64,000 nucleotides of DNA, from assembly GCF_016901835.1 (NCBI RefSeq), contig NZ_JACJKX010000001.1, positions 217,998 to 281,997 of the forward strand. Reading direction: 5' to 3'. Below the pieces are notes generated by a model, which did no database searches, was not told the DNA's origin, and saw only the letters and a list, made by a program, of their open reading frames with translations. Positions 25,858 through 35,062 of this stretch are shown in pieces (the first letter of the stretch is position 1; every line of letters begins with the position of its first letter). The translations under genes were made by a program, and so were the position numbers. The DNA is from Parasutterella secunda. Lineage in GTDB: Bacteria > Pseudomonadota > Gammaproteobacteria > Burkholderiales > Burkholderiaceae_F.

Positions 25858-26810
25858 AATGATTCTCCTGCAAAAAGGTCTTCGTAACCTTCGGGAAAAA
25901 GTTCGTCAAAACTCACGGTTGCGGTACCGAGTTTACCCACAACGATGCCGCCGGCACGATTGGCAATGCGCATAGCTTCTTCAAGAGACTGACCCATAGC
26001 CATCATCGTGGCCATCACGGCAATGACCGTATCGCCTGCGCCTGAAACGTCATAGACTTCAAGCGCTTGGGCGGGAATGGTTTTTTCGCCTGCATCCGTA
26101 TAAAGCGTCATGCCTTCTTCGCTGCGAGTCAGAAGAAGCGCCGTCAGATCGAGTTTTTTACGAAGCGCATGGGCTTTTTCGGTAAGCTCTTCTTCAGTTT
26201 CCCAGGCGCCGACCACTTGAGCCAATTCCGCTCGGTTCGGTGTGATAACCGTTGCACCGCGGTAGCGATCGTAATTACTGCCCTTGGGATCAATTAAAAC
26301 GGGAATGTTTTTCTTTCGGGCACAATCAATCATGCGGGCGATGTGATCCAAGCCGCCCTTACCGTAGTCCGAGAGGACGACGACTTCACAATCGTCGATT
26401 AACTTTTCATATTCACTGAGGTGATCGGCAAGAATCGCAGTGGTAGGACGATTTTCAAAATCAGCCCGAAGCATTTGTTGCTGACGGGCAACAATGCGTA
26501 ATTTGACGGTCGTTTTGAGAGCGGGGTCAGCGTGCAGGTGCGGCTCAATGCCCTTTTCTTTTAAAAGGCGCTCGACGATAAGGCCTGCTTCGTCCCGTCC
26601 GACAACGGACAAAAGCTTGGCTCGGGCACCCAATGCGCTGATATTGAGGGCGACGTTAGCGGCTCCCCCCAAACGTTCTTCTTCCCGCGTGATACGCACA
26701 ACCGGTACCGGTGCTTCAGGGGAAATGCGGTTAGCGTCGCCAAACCAATAACGGTCGAGCATGGCGTCGCCTGCAACAAGAATCTTCTTTTGGCTGAAAC
26801 AATTAGCCAC
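25854..26810 (-). CDS. rfaE1: D-glycero-beta-D-manno-heptose-7-phosphate kinase
   Basis: PfkB-family kinase equal to the N-terminal half of Hld[58 protein letters not shown], and the [14 protein letters not shown] signature. A GTG start at 26810 (V-ANCFSQKK) is preferred because AAGGA lies 7 nt upstream; the longer frame begins at a TTG at 26843 without such a site. First gene of rfaE1-hldD-gmhB-rfaE2. The isomerase gene gmhA is not in the window. Confidence 0.9.
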   Translation of the reverse strand: MANCFSQKKILVAGDAMLDRYWFGDANRISPEAPVPVVRITREEERLGGAANVALNISALGARAKLLSVVGRDEAGLIVERLLKEKGIEPHLHADPALKTTVKLRIVARQQQMLRADFENRPTTAILADHLSEYEKLIDDCEVVVLSDYGKGGLDHIARMIDCARKKNIPVLIDPKGSNYDRYRGATVITPNRAELAQVVGAWETEEELTEKAHALRKKLDLTALLLTRSEEGMTLYTDAGEKTIPAQALEVYDVSGAGDTVIAVMATMMAMGQSLEEAMRIANRAGGIVVGKLGTATVSFDELFPEGYEDLFAGESL

Positions 26811-27003
26811 GTTGTTATCCTTCAGTAAGCTATTTTTCGACAATTGTAAGCATCGTGTTGCGTTTTTGCCTGAAAAACCTGTTTCTATTGGTTAGAACAA
26901 GTACCGACTCTGGCGCCTTGAAACGCGTCAACGTACAATTTGCTCAACAATTGTTAGAAGCGTCTGACTTTCAGGCGATCTTTTTCCATACAGGTGCATA
27001 CCC

Positions 27004-28416
27004 ATGACCGGTTCCATTGCTTTTTTGTCAGAAACACGATCCGACTGTGATTTAAATGCTTGCGGACTCACGCTCAATATCGGACGCCAGCGCTTAACTG
27101 AAGAAGAATTCAACGCACTGTTGCTCAAAGCACAAAAAGAAGGGGTACTCGAGCGTCAAGTCAAAATGCTCAAGGGTGAAGTCGTCAACACGTCAGAAAA
27201 CAGACAAGCCTTACATACCTCCCTTCGTTCAGAGGATCCGGCAAGTCCTCACTATGAAGAGGTCAATGAGACGCGCGAGCGTATGTATGCGTTAGCCGAG
27301 GCGGTTCGCAACGGTCAATGGTTAGGGGCAACGGGTAAAAAAATTACCGATGTGATCAATGTGGGAATCGGTGGATCGGAGATGGGACCTCATGCGGTCT
27401 ATCACGCTTTAAGAGACATTAATCCTTCTATTCGGTTGCATTTTTTGTCTGCGGTTGATGGGGTGCTCGCCGATCGTATTCTCGGTGTGCTCAACCCTGA
27501 AACCACTCTTACCGTCATTTCCAGTAAGAGTTTTTCTACTCGTGAGACGATGCTCAATGCGGAGCTTGTCAATGAGTGGTATGAAAAAGCCGGCATCCGT
27601 ACACAAAAAGAACGGGCCTGCCACGTGTTTCTCGTAAGCGCCAAGGAAAGTGCCTGTCAGGAAATGAATTTGCCGGAAGAAAACCGTTTCCCGATCTGGT
27701 CTTGGGTAGGCGGTCGTTTCTCTGTTTGGGGCGCAATCGGTCTGCCCTTGGTGATTGCTTTGGGCCCTGACGTTTTTAAGGCGTTCTTGCGCGGTGCTCA
27801 CGAAATGGACCGCCATATGATCGGCGCCAAGCCTGAAGAGAATTTGCCCTTGACGCTTGCGCTTTTGTCTTATTGGAACTCTACGAAACTTTCCATGGTG
27901 AGTCATTGCCTGCTTCCCTATGATGAACGTTTGCGTTTGGTGGTGGCCTGGTTGCAACAATTGGAAATGGAAAGTTTGGGTAAAAGTGTTCGTCCTGATG
28001 GCTCGATCATTACCACGCGTACCGGTCAGGCTGTTTGGGGTGGCTTCGGCAATGAAGCTCAGCACTCTTTTTACCAGTGGTTGCGTGACGGCAGCAGCCG
28101 CACAAGCATCGACTTGGTTTGGTGCGACGAGCCCGGACACACCCACGCCCATCACCACCTGGTCTTAAATGCCAATGCTCAGGCTCAGGCCGAGGCGTTG
28201 GTGACGCGACAAAGTCCGTCGGAAGAATTTTTCAATGCTGTCACGACTATTCGGATCAAAAAACTGACTCCGGAAACATTGGGCGCATTCATGGCCTTGT
28301 ATGAACATAAGACCACGATGTTGGCGACTCTCTATGGTCTCAATGCCTTTGATCAGCCGGCTGTGGAGTACGGTAAACGCCTGTGCCGTGAACTGGAAAC
28401 CAAGTTAAGTCGTTAA
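27004..28416 (+). CDS. pgi: Glucose-6-phosphate isomerase
   Basis: A 470-residue SIS-domain enzyme. It has DVINVGIGGSEMGPHAVYHA, TVISSKSFSTRETMLN, the RFSVWGAIGLPLVIALG block (PGI signature 1 region) and EAQHSFYQWLRDG. It is shorter than the 549 residues of E. coli Pgi, mainly at the N-terminus, as seen in several betaproteobacteria. It diverges from rfaE1 and is followed within 8 bp by waaC, suggesting co-expression of sugar and LPS genes. Confidence 0.93.
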   Translation: MTGSIAFLSETRSDCDLNACGLTLNIGRQRLTEEEFNALLLKAQKEGVLERQVKMLKGEVVNTSENRQALHTSLRSEDPASPHYEEVNETRERMYALAEAVRNGQWLGATGKKITDVINVGIGGSEMGPHAVYHALRDINPSIRLHFLSAVDGVLADRILGVLNPETTLTVISSKSFSTRETMLNAELVNEWYEKAGIRTQKERACHVFLVSAKESACQEMNLPEENRFPIWSWVGGRFSVWGAIGLPLVIALGPDVFKAFLRGAHEMDRHMIGAKPEENLPLTLALLSYWNSTKLSMVSHCLLPYDERLRLVVAWLQQLEMESLGKSVRPDGSIITTRTGQAVWGGFGNEAQHSFYQWLRDGSSRTSIDLVWCDEPGHTHAHHHLVLNANAQAQAEALVTRQSPSEEFFNAVTTIRIKKLTPETLGAFMALYEHKTTMLATLYGLNAFDQPAVEYGKRLCRELETKLSR

Positions 28417-28424
28417 AAGGAATC

Positions 28425-29390
28425 ATGATGCGCCGCGCCTTAATCGTTAAAACAACCTCGATGGGGGATGTGATACACGCATTACCCGCTGTCGCTGATT
28501 TGGCGCGGGCCCAACCGGAGTTGAAAATCGATTGGGTGGTTGAAAAAAGTTTTGCTGATATTCCTAAACTGAGTCGCTATGTCGATACTGTCCACGAAGT
28601 ACAGGTGCGACGTTGGCGCAAAAATGTTTTCAGTCCTCAGACCTGGAAAGAAGCGGGCGAGGTCAGAGCCGCCTTGCAGTCTGCCCATTATGAACGTGTG
28701 GTGGATTTGCAAGGACTTTTAAAGAGTGCAGTAATCGGTCGTTGGGCCAAATCGTTTCTTTTGGGCTATGACAAAGACAGCATTAAGGAGTCTTGGGCGA
28801 GCCGCTTTTATGACAGAACTTTCTCGGTATCAAAGTCTTTGAGTGCTGTGACCCGTTGCCGAATGCTTTTGGCAGCAGCTTTTGATTATGACTATCGGCA
28901 ATTTCCTTTGGATTTCGGATTAAAAACTGTCGAGAAAGAAGAATCGTCCGAACCTTATGTGGTGTTTTTGGTCAATACCAGTCGTGAAACAAAACTGTGG
29001 GCTGAGTCGAAATGGGTGGAACTTGCCAAGGATTGCAACGGACGGGGTTTTAAGGTGCATCTATTATGGGGAGCACAGCCGGAATACGAACGGGTAAAGC
29101 GTATCGCGCAGCTTGCAGGTGACTTTTGTACCGTATTACCCCGTATGCCGATTCGAGACTGTGCCTCTGTTCTTCAGCGGGCGACCTTTGTTGTGGGGGT
29201 GGATACAGGCCTCACCCATTTAGCTGCTGCAACAGATCGACCGACCGTGGGACTTTTTTTGGACTATCCGGTTGAATTGGTGGGCTTGACCGGACAGTGC
29301 GTTCAAAGTTTGGGCGGAGTGGGTGCCGACCCATCTGTTGAAGAAGTAAAATCGGCCTTAAAGCGTCTCGGCTTGAAGGACTTTTCTTAA
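28425..29390 (+). CDS. waaC: LPS heptosyltransferase I
   Basis: A 321-residue GT9 glycosyltransferase: ALIVKTTSMGDVIHALPAVA at the N-terminus, VDLQGLLKSA, and GVDTGLTHLAAATDRPTVGL, the conserved nucleotide-sugar-binding block. It adds the first heptose to Kdo2-lipid A. AAGGAAT lies upstream of the paired ATGs at 28425/28428. It is followed 3 bp later by waaA. Confidence 0.93.
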   Translation: MMRRALIVKTTSMGDVIHALPAVADLARAQPELKIDWVVEKSFADIPKLSRYVDTVHEVQVRRWRKNVFSPQTWKEAGEVRAALQSAHYERVVDLQGLLKSAVIGRWAKSFLLGYDKDSIKESWASRFYDRTFSVSKSLSAVTRCRMLLAAAFDYDYRQFPLDFGLKTVEKEESSEPYVVFLVNTSRETKLWAESKWVELAKDCNGRGFKVHLLWGAQPEYERVKRIAQLAGDFCTVLPRMPIRDCASVLQRATFVVGVDTGLTHLAAATDRPTVGLFLDYPVELVGLTGQCVQSLGGVGADPSVEEVKSALKRLGLKDFS

Positions 29391-29393
29391 GTT

Positions 29394-30674
29394 ATGAACA
29401 TTTCCCCGCAAAGTTATCGATTTTTAGTGCCGGCGTTGTTGCCGGCAGCGGCTCTTTACCTTCTTTGGCGAGCCAGAAAACAACCCTCATATCTTAAAAA
29501 CTGGGGGGAGCGGTTTGCCTGGTCTGACTTTCCGGCTCCGAGACAAGGCCATCCCGTTATTTGGGTTCATGCAGTCAGCGTCGGAGAAACCAATGCAACG
29601 CGACCGCTCATCCGTGCGATTTTGGATCAATGGCCTGATTGCGATATTTTGCTCACTCATATGACTCCGACCGGACGCGAAGCCGGTCAGAAAATCGTGC
29701 AGATGGCACCGGACCGTATCCGCCAGTGTTTTTTGCCTTATGACGCTGTTTTTGCTGTCAGAAAGTTCCTGAAACAAACCCGGCCCTCAATGGGACTTTT
29801 GATGGAAACAGAAGTCTGGCCAACCGTTTTGGAAGAAGCTCATTCATTGGGCATTCCGATGGTATTGGTCAACGGCAGACTGTCTGAAAAGTCCTATAAC
29901 CAAGCCATGCGTGTGCCCGATTTGATGAAAAAAGCCATGGGTCGTTTTAACGCGGTTTGTGCTCAAGCTGAAAGTGATGCTGAACGCTTTCGTGCCATGG
30001 GAACCGTTGAGCCGGTGATAACGGGGTCGCTTAAGTTCGATATCAAAGCACCGAAAGAAGCTCTTAGCCTTGCACATCGTTGGAAGTCTCGAATGAAGAA
30101 CCCCGTTGTGATGTTTGCCAGTACCCGAGACGGCGAGGAGGCTTTGATTATCGAAGCGTTGAAAACGAGAGCTAAGTCTGATGTGACCTATTTATTGGTT
30201 CCCCGTCATCCCCAGCGTTTTGCTGAAGTCGAAGAAATGCTTAAAAACTCCGGCCTGAAGTACCAAAAACGATCGGAACTTGCGGATGTCACGGACATCC
30301 GAGAGGATACCCAAGTTATTCTGGGTGACTCAATGGGAGAGATGTTCTTTTATTGTGCTTTGTCGGATATCACGTTGATGGGGGGCAGTTTTAAACCGTT
30401 CGGTTGCCAAAATGTGATTGAGCCGACAAGTGTCGGCGTGCCGGTTATCGTGGGTCCCAGTACGTTTAATTTCTCGATGGTTGTACAGCGAGGAATAGCC
30501 GGAGGGGCTATTTATCAGGTCGACGACGTGGCACAAGGCATTGAGTTGGCCCAGGCGTGGTTGGGTAATGCAGATAAACTCCGCGAGCTCAAAGAAAAAG
30601 CCAAGGCATTTTCTGATGCCTATGTCGGGGCAACAGAACGAACAATGAAGGTGTTGGAGGCGTTATGCAAGTAA
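29394..30674 (+). CDS. waaA: 3-deoxy-D-manno-octulosonic acid (Kdo) transferase
   Basis: A 426-residue membrane-anchored GT30 enzyme: N-terminal hydrophobic anchor, RKQPSYLKNWGERF, VIWVHAVSVGETNATRPLI, MTPTGREAG, LLMETEVWPTVL, and the C-terminal NVIEPTSVGVPVIVGP block. It transfers Kdo to lipid A at the inner membrane. The 3' end overlaps thiD by 10 bp. Confidence 0.95.
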   Translation: MNISPQSYRFLVPALLPAAALYLLWRARKQPSYLKNWGERFAWSDFPAPRQGHPVIWVHAVSVGETNATRPLIRAILDQWPDCDILLTHMTPTGREAGQKIVQMAPDRIRQCFLPYDAVFAVRKFLKQTRPSMGLLMETEVWPTVLEEAHSLGIPMVLVNGRLSEKSYNQAMRVPDLMKKAMGRFNAVCAQAESDAERFRAMGTVEPVITGSLKFDIKAPKEALSLAHRWKSRMKNPVVMFASTRDGEEALIIEALKTRAKSDVTYLLVPRHPQRFAEVEEMLKNSGLKYQKRSELADVTDIREDTQVILGDSMGEMFFYCALSDITLMGGSFKPFGCQNVIEPTSVGVPVIVGPSTFNFSMVVQRGIAGGAIYQVDDVAQGIELAQAWLGNADKLRELKEKAKAFSDAYVGATERTMKVLEALCK

Positions 30675-31486
30675 AGACCATCCCCAATGTACTGACAATT
30701 GCCGGCGTGGACCCCTCAGGCGGCGCCGGAGTTTTGGCCGATATTAAAACGATCAGCGCATTGGGCGGGTACGGTTGCGGAGTCATTGCGGCGCTAACCG
30801 CACAAAATACCCGTGCTGTGACGGGAGTGTGTCCGGTGCCGGCCGCTTTTGTAAAAGAGCAATTGGACACTCTTTTTGAAGACGTTCGAATTGATGCGGT
30901 AAAAATCGGCATGCTCTCCGATGAAGCGGTGATAAATGCGGTCGCTGACGCATTGAATCGATATCGTCCTCGCTTTGTGGTTTTGGATCCTGTGATGGTC
31001 GCTAAAAGCGGCGACAGGTTATTGCCTGAAAATTGTGTTCAAGCCCTGATTCATCAACTTTTGCCTTTGGCAACAGTTTTGACACCGAACTTGCCCGAGG
31101 CAGCAGTTTTGGCCCAAGAGGCAGAAATTCAGTCGGAAGAGGAGATGCCGGCTCTTACCCAAAAGCTTTTACCCAAGATGAAAACAGGTGCCTGGCTTTT
31201 ACTCAAGGGTGGACATTTGACAGGTCAAGAAGTGCCCGATTTATTAACCGATGGGACGGATCATTTTGTCTATCGTGCCGAGAGAATCGAAACCAAAAAT
31301 ACTCACGGCACCGGTTGCACGCTGTCTTCAGCTATTGCAACGCTGCTTCCTCAGTGTGAAACGGTACCCGAGGCGGTGGAAAAGGCAAAAAAATATCTCT
31401 GGGAAGCTATCCGTTATTCTGATAAGTTAACGGTGGGACACGGTCACGGACCGGTTTATCACTTTTACAAAACTATAACCGATTGA
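30665..31486 (+). CDS. thiD: Hydroxymethylpyrimidine/phosphomethylpyrimidine kinase
   Basis: A 273-residue ribokinase-fold enzyme: LTIAGVDPSGGAGVLADIKT, VLDPVMVAKSGDRLL, LTPNLPEAAVL and TKNTHGTGCTLSSAIAT with the catalytic Asp/GTGC anion hole region. It phosphorylates HMP and HMP-P for thiamine synthesis. ATG 30665 overlaps the waaA end and has GGAGG 6 nt upstream. Last gene before tRNA-Met. Confidence 0.94.
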   Translation: MQVKTIPNVLTIAGVDPSGGAGVLADIKTISALGGYGCGVIAALTAQNTRAVTGVCPVPAAFVKEQLDTLFEDVRIDAVKIGMLSDEAVINAVADALNRYRPRFVVLDPVMVAKSGDRLLPENCVQALIHQLLPLATVLTPNLPEAAVLAQEAEIQSEEEMPALTQKLLPKMKTGAWLLLKGGHLTGQEVPDLLTDGTDHFVYRAERIETKNTHGTGCTLSSAIATLLPQCETVPEAVEKAKKYLWEAIRYSDKLTVGHGHGPVYHFYKTITD

Positions 31487-31532
31487 TTTTGTTGATAAGT
31501 TTTAAAAATCTAAAAAATTTTTATTCAAAGGG

Positions 31533-31561
31533 TTGCATTTGCAAGGGCATGTCTGTATGAT
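31533..31561 (+). promoter_or_regulatory. tRNA-Met promoter
   Basis: TTGCAT (31533-31538), 17-bp spacer, TATGAT (31556-31561), placed 11 bp before the tRNA 5' end. Confidence 0.7.
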
Positions 31562-31572
31562 TCCACTTCTCT

Positions 31573-31649
31573 GGCGGGTTAGCTCAGTCGGTTAGAGCAG
31601 AGGAATCATAATCCTTGTGTCCGGGGTTCGAGTCCCTGACTCGCCACCA
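31573..31649 (+). tRNA. tRNA-Met (CAU)
   Basis: A 77-nt cloverleaf with encoded CCA. Acceptor GGCGGGT pairs with ACTCGCC; D arm GCTCAGTCGGTTAGAGC; anticodon stem GAGGA/TCCTT with loop ATCATAA giving CAU; T arm CGGGG-TTCGAGT-CCCTG. The overall pattern resembles elongator tRNA-Met of betaproteobacteria. A lysidine-modified tRNA-Ile (CAU) is possible but less likely. Its 3' end is the integration site of the downstream genomic island. Confidence 0.93.
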
Positions 31650-31650
31650 G
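31636..31650 (+). repeat. attL core repeat
   Basis: CTGACTCGCCACCAG, covering the 3' end of tRNA-Met plus one base. The same 15 bases occur at 51599-51613 in the same orientation. The tRNA stays intact on this side. Confidence 0.9.
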
Positions 31651-31657
31651 TTTCATG

Positions 31658-31689
31658 AATCGGGTGTTCAAAAGACATCCGATTTTTTT
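31658..31689 (+). terminator. Island-supplied terminator after tRNA-Met
   Basis: Stem AATCGGGTGT (31658-31667) with ACATCCGATT (31675-31684), one G-U pair, followed by a T run to 31689. It replaces the original tRNA terminator, which was displaced to 51622-51651. Confidence 0.88.
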
Positions 31690-31740
31690 ATTTGTTGTTT
31701 CGATACAACGCCCTATTTTCAAGGCATTGAGCGAAATACA

Positions 31741-31816
31741 TGTCAACGGATGTCAATAGATATCAACAGATATCGTCGTTTGTAAACCTCAAAAATTTAC
31801 ACAACGATTTACACAA
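31741..31816 (+). repeat. Phased 10-bp repeats and left integrase-arm sites
   Basis: TGTCAACGGA, TGTCAATAGA and TATCAACAGA are three consecutive 10-bp repeats (31741-31770), with a partial fourth (TATCG). Then TTTACACAA occurs at 31796 and 31808 with 12-bp spacing. The TTACACAA pair recurs at the right end of the island, as expected for arm-type integrase sites. The 10-bp repeats resemble helically phased excisionase-binding sites. Confidence 0.7.
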
Positions 31817-31905
31817 TTTTGAAAATTTGCTCCTAAAAATAATTTTTGTGTAAAACCCCTCTGGAAGGCCCGCCAAATGGGCAACTTTACAAAAAAAGGT
31901 GTTTT

Positions 31906-33294
31906 ATGCAATGCATTGAGAAAGATACTCAGGTCAAGAGTTTTTTAAAAACAGGAAAATCCAAAGAAAAGATCAAGGTAGCCGGAGTACCAGGACTTTA
32001 TCTGGTTAAGAACACGGAAACCGAAGGGGTGTGGGAATTTACACGAATGAGAGATAAGCAACGCTTTCATTTTATGCGTCGCTATCCGAAATGCTCATTG
32101 TCTCAAGCCAGAAGTATTTTCAATGACTACAACCTCAAAATTGATCGAGGTGATCCATACGAAACGATTAGCCCTCGCCATCTTCAAGCGGAAAAGAAAA
32201 AAAAGATCGTTGAAGGCGTAAAGATTGATTCCTTGATAGTGCACTATTTTGAAGAAAGGGAGGAAAGGTTACAAAAGTCAAAAACTAATAAAAATCCTGA
32301 CAGAGAACTCATGGCTTTACAGGCTCGATACAAAAAATATCTCCGGGATGAAATTGGAGAACTCTTCCCTTCTCAATTGACAACTGAAGTGGCAATTAGG
32401 GTGCTTTCTCAGATCAGAAATAGTGATTCAACTCGTTCAAAAGTTCAGGCGTTATTTTCTGATATTAAGCGTTGGGCAATCAGAACAAATCGGCTCAGTA
32501 TCGAAGCAGCGCCGATCAATTGGGAAATGGTGCACGAAGTTTTACCCAGAAGTATTTGTGCTCCTCAAAAACATCCTGCTTGTAAAGTAGAAGATATACC
32601 GGAACTGGTAAAACTCATTTATGAATTCAATCCTCATGAAGTGTTTAAATCAGGTGCATATGCCTTGCTTTTTGTGATTCTCACCGGTGTACGGGTTGGT
32701 TGTCTGCTGGAGCCAGACTCCCAAGTTTGCGGGGAGGGTGAAGACTGGTTCGCTCACTGGAAAGAAGTCGACCTAAAACAAGCTATTTGGCATATTCCTG
32801 CTCAGTATTTGAAAGAAAGCCAAAATGGAGCTATGGATATTCCGTTGTCTAAACAAGCCGTCTTTATTCTTAAAAAACAAAAAGAACTTATTTATTCGTT
32901 AATGGGGAATCAAGCCATAGAAGGTGATAGCTTTCTATTTCCATCGACGCAGTTCGGAAGAGTAAATCGAATAAACAGACCAATGAAGGCCAGTAGCTTA
33001 AAGGGGATACTCAGGCGTGTTGATGAAAAACAAAAGGCTCTGGGACTGGAAGGCTTTAGAGATCGTTTCACAGGGAAAATGATTACGACACACGGCTTTC
33101 GTTCAACACTGACAGATTGGGCAGAAAAAGAAGGTTTTAATTCGGATTTGGTGGAAATTCAACTTCATCACCGGATCAAAGGAGTCAGAGGGCATTATTT
33201 GAGAGATCCTCAAATAGAAAGAAGGCGTGAAATGTTGGAGCGTTGGGGTGACTACTGTTTTTCTTTATTGTCATTGAATAAAGATATCTCATAA
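31906..33294 (+). CDS. int: P4-type tyrosine integrase
   Basis: ATG 31906 (MQCIEKDTQVKSFLK) follows AAAGGTG by 5 nt; the frame extends to 31846 without a ribosome site. The ~462-residue protein has an N-terminal arm-binding domain of the DUF4102 type (VAGVPGLYLVKNTETEGVWE...RYPKCSLSQAR), a central core-binding domain, and the C-terminal catalytic domain with TGVRVGCL (Arg), HGFRSTLTDWA (HxxR) and VRGHYLRD (Tyr). It would integrate the island at the tRNA-Met 3' end. It is flanked on both sides by 10-bp phased TGTCA repeats. Confidence 0.93.
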   Translation: MQCIEKDTQVKSFLKTGKSKEKIKVAGVPGLYLVKNTETEGVWEFTRMRDKQRFHFMRRYPKCSLSQARSIFNDYNLKIDRGDPYETISPRHLQAEKKKKIVEGVKIDSLIVHYFEEREERLQKSKTNKNPDRELMALQARYKKYLRDEIGELFPSQLTTEVAIRVLSQIRNSDSTRSKVQALFSDIKRWAIRTNRLSIEAAPINWEMVHEVLPRSICAPQKHPACKVEDIPELVKLIYEFNPHEVFKSGAYALLFVILTGVRVGCLLEPDSQVCGEGEDWFAHWKEVDLKQAIWHIPAQYLKESQNGAMDIPLSKQAVFILKKQKELIYSLMGNQAIEGDSFLFPSTQFGRVNRINRPMKASSLKGILRRVDEKQKALGLEGFRDRFTGKMITTHGFRSTLTDWAEKEGFNSDLVEIQLHHRIKGVRGHYLRDPQIERRREMLERWGDYCFSLLSLNKDIS

Positions 33295-33333
33295 AAATCC
33301 AATAAAAATAAGGGTATTAGAGATGACAACTTT

Positions 33334-33358
33334 TGTCATTTACTGTCATTGGTTGTCA
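33334..33358 (+). repeat. Phased TGTCA repeats downstream of int
   Basis: TGTCA at 33334, 33344 and 33354 (10-bp period), preceded by an opposing TGACA at 33323. This matches the phased TGTCA motif before int. The rest of the 33295-33700 gap is AT-rich with no gene I can support; it probably holds the promoter of the 33701 gene cluster. Confidence 0.55.
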
Positions 33359-33700
33359 CATGTATTTTGGATTTTTTTATAAAAATACAAAAGCTAAGGG
33401 AGAGGATCATGGGTGATTAGGATCATCGAGAAAATAAGCAGGATGTGTAATGTACCATTACATTCCTGGATTTATTCGCATTGTATGCTCAACATCATTT
33501 TTGACGATTTGTAACTTACTGATTTTTAAGGAATCTAAATTCTTGTGAAATTGCAAAAATCAATTTTTTTACTTGAAAAAGTGCAGTATATCTACACAAT
33601 TTTTGAAAAGGATCAAAAATACAAAACAATTAAAAATCTTAAATTGAAGTAGAGAGTGTTAACTTTTATTTGAGTGTTCTAAATGGAAGAGGTAATGAAG

Positions 33701-34057
33701 ATGTCGGAGAAAGTAGCAAATTTCCGCCTAGAGGTAGTTGGAGAGATCAAGCCTTTCAAACCTAAGCACTTGAGCCAAACTAAATTTTTCTCGGTTGCAG
33801 TAATTCAGCCTCAATATGAAAAGCGAGGGGAGTTTTTTGTGAAAGCGCCGGATAAAAAATATGAGTTAGTTTTTACCGATATGTTTTTGTCTTCAGCCTT
33901 TATGATTCAAAAAGGTGTTTGGTTGGAAGTGACGGGAGTGATAAATGAAGGGTCTGATGGTGTTGTGAGGATAAGTGCCGAGAAAATTTCTCTTCCACTT
34001 GATCAAGAACGACTGAATAGGTTATTCATCAGAAATGAGGTGAAAAATGGATACTAA
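33701..34057 (+). CDS. Small protein, possibly OB-fold/single-stranded DNA binding
   Basis: ATG 33701 (MSEKVANFRLEVVGEIKPF) is preferred because GAGGT lies 8 nt upstream; two upstream in-frame ATGs lack a site. The 118-residue product has alternating strand-like segments (FRLEVVGEI, KFFSVAVI, KYELVFTDMF, WLEVTGVI, VVRISAEKISL), as in small OB-fold proteins such as SSB or PriB. This is inference from pattern only. It overlaps the next gene by 11 bp. Confidence 0.6.
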   Translation: MSEKVANFRLEVVGEIKPFKPKHLSQTKFFSVAVIQPQYEKRGEFFVKAPDKKYELVFTDMFLSSAFMIQKGVWLEVTGVINEGSDGVVRISAEKISLPLDQERLNRLFIRNEVKNGY

Positions 34058-34508
34058 GTTAAAGAAGTTTTGGGACTTAGGTATTGAAGAATCGTTACGC
34101 TTGGAAAAAGAGTTTCCTATTGATGATGACAATCCTCGGGATCACTTGTGCGCCGTGACTATTTTCAATTACCCAAGGATTTGTGCCATACATAACCTGG
34201 GTTATTTTAAAGATGGTAGCGTCAGACTATATGTGCGCTTATTTACTGTTAGGTTGAAACGAGGGGCTAAGCGGTTAAATTCTTACAAATTTTTTTCAAC
34301 GCTTGAAAAAGCAGAAGAATTCGTTGATAGCCTTTCGTTATCGGATCCATCTTTAGCTGTTATTTCGTATGAGTATGAGGAACTCGAGGAGGAACTTGTA
34401 CCGCAGGAGTTAATAGATTCCATTCCGGAAAATATTGAAATTGTTCGAACAACAGTTTTATATCGACATCGAGAGAGTACCTATCTTCAGCGTCGAGAAG
34501 CTTTGTGA
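34047..34508 (+). CDS. Unknown protein, member of a tandem paralogous pair
   Basis: A 153-residue protein with GAGGTGAAAA right before ATG 34047. It is similar to the next gene: AVTIFNYPRICAIHNLGYF aligns with AVTLFSNPNICISYNLF; FFSTLEKAEEFVDSLSLSDPSLAVI aligns with FASFGNAEHFVNELALPDPSLITI; and both end with an R-E/D-x-Y segment. It has no signal peptide or membrane segment and a polar, acidic C-terminal half. I do not recognise the family. Confidence 0.7.
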   Translation: MDTKLKKFWDLGIEESLRLEKEFPIDDDNPRDHLCAVTIFNYPRICAIHNLGYFKDGSVRLYVRLFTVRLKRGAKRLNSYKFFSTLEKAEEFVDSLSLSDPSLAVISYEYEELEEELVPQELIDSIPENIEIVRTTVLYRHRESTYLQRREAL

Positions 34509-34518
34509 GGATTTTCTT

Positions 34519-34977
34519 ATGAAGTACGAAGAATTTTATGAAAGGCTTAAAACAGTTGCGCAAGCGAATTTGAAAAAAATACAAGATGAGATGCTTGACG
34601 ATAGTGTTTGTCGTGAGTACACCGCGGCAGTTACTTTGTTCTCGAACCCTAACATTTGTATATCTTACAATTTGTTTACCGATCGAACCTCCTATTTCAT
34701 GGTTAAAGTAGCTGTTTTCACAGTCTCTATTCACAACAATGGAACGCATGTAGCTTTAGGACGCTTTGCCAGTTTTGGAAATGCGGAACATTTTGTGAAT
34801 GAATTGGCCTTGCCTGATCCTTCGCTTATAACGATTACAAAGTCCTTTATTGAGATTGATAAATACACTCAAATACCGAAGGAAGTTTACGATCAACTTA
34901 CGGATATCCCTGACGTTTTGAGTACTCAAATAATTTCGCATAGCCGAGATAATTATTTGGATCATTATTTCATTTAA
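34519..34977 (+). CDS. Unknown protein, paralogue of the preceding gene
   Basis: ATG 34519 (MKYEEFYERLKTVAQANLKK) has GAGGA 8 nt upstream, preferred over an upstream frame that overlaps the previous gene. The 152-residue product repeats the layout of the 34047 protein (conserved AVT-F--P-IC, FTV, LPDPSL, PxEV/LxDxxxDIPD). The pair probably arose by duplication within the island. Function unknown. Confidence 0.7.
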   Translation: MKYEEFYERLKTVAQANLKKIQDEMLDDSVCREYTAAVTLFSNPNICISYNLFTDRTSYFMVKVAVFTVSIHNNGTHVALGRFASFGNAEHFVNELALPDPSLITITKSFIEIDKYTQIPKEVYDQLTDIPDVLSTQIISHSRDNYLDHYFI

Positions 34978-35062
34978 TTTGTTCACAAAGATTTGACAAA
35001 CACTGTTGGAGAAAAGGCCGTTAAGTGATAAGAAAGCGTGCCAAGACTATTAGGAAATAGCG

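Noticed and set aside
31741..31816. Possible CRISPR-like repeat array
   Set aside because: Units are 10 bp without spacers and sit at an att site; no cas genes in the window. No CRISPR array was found anywhere.
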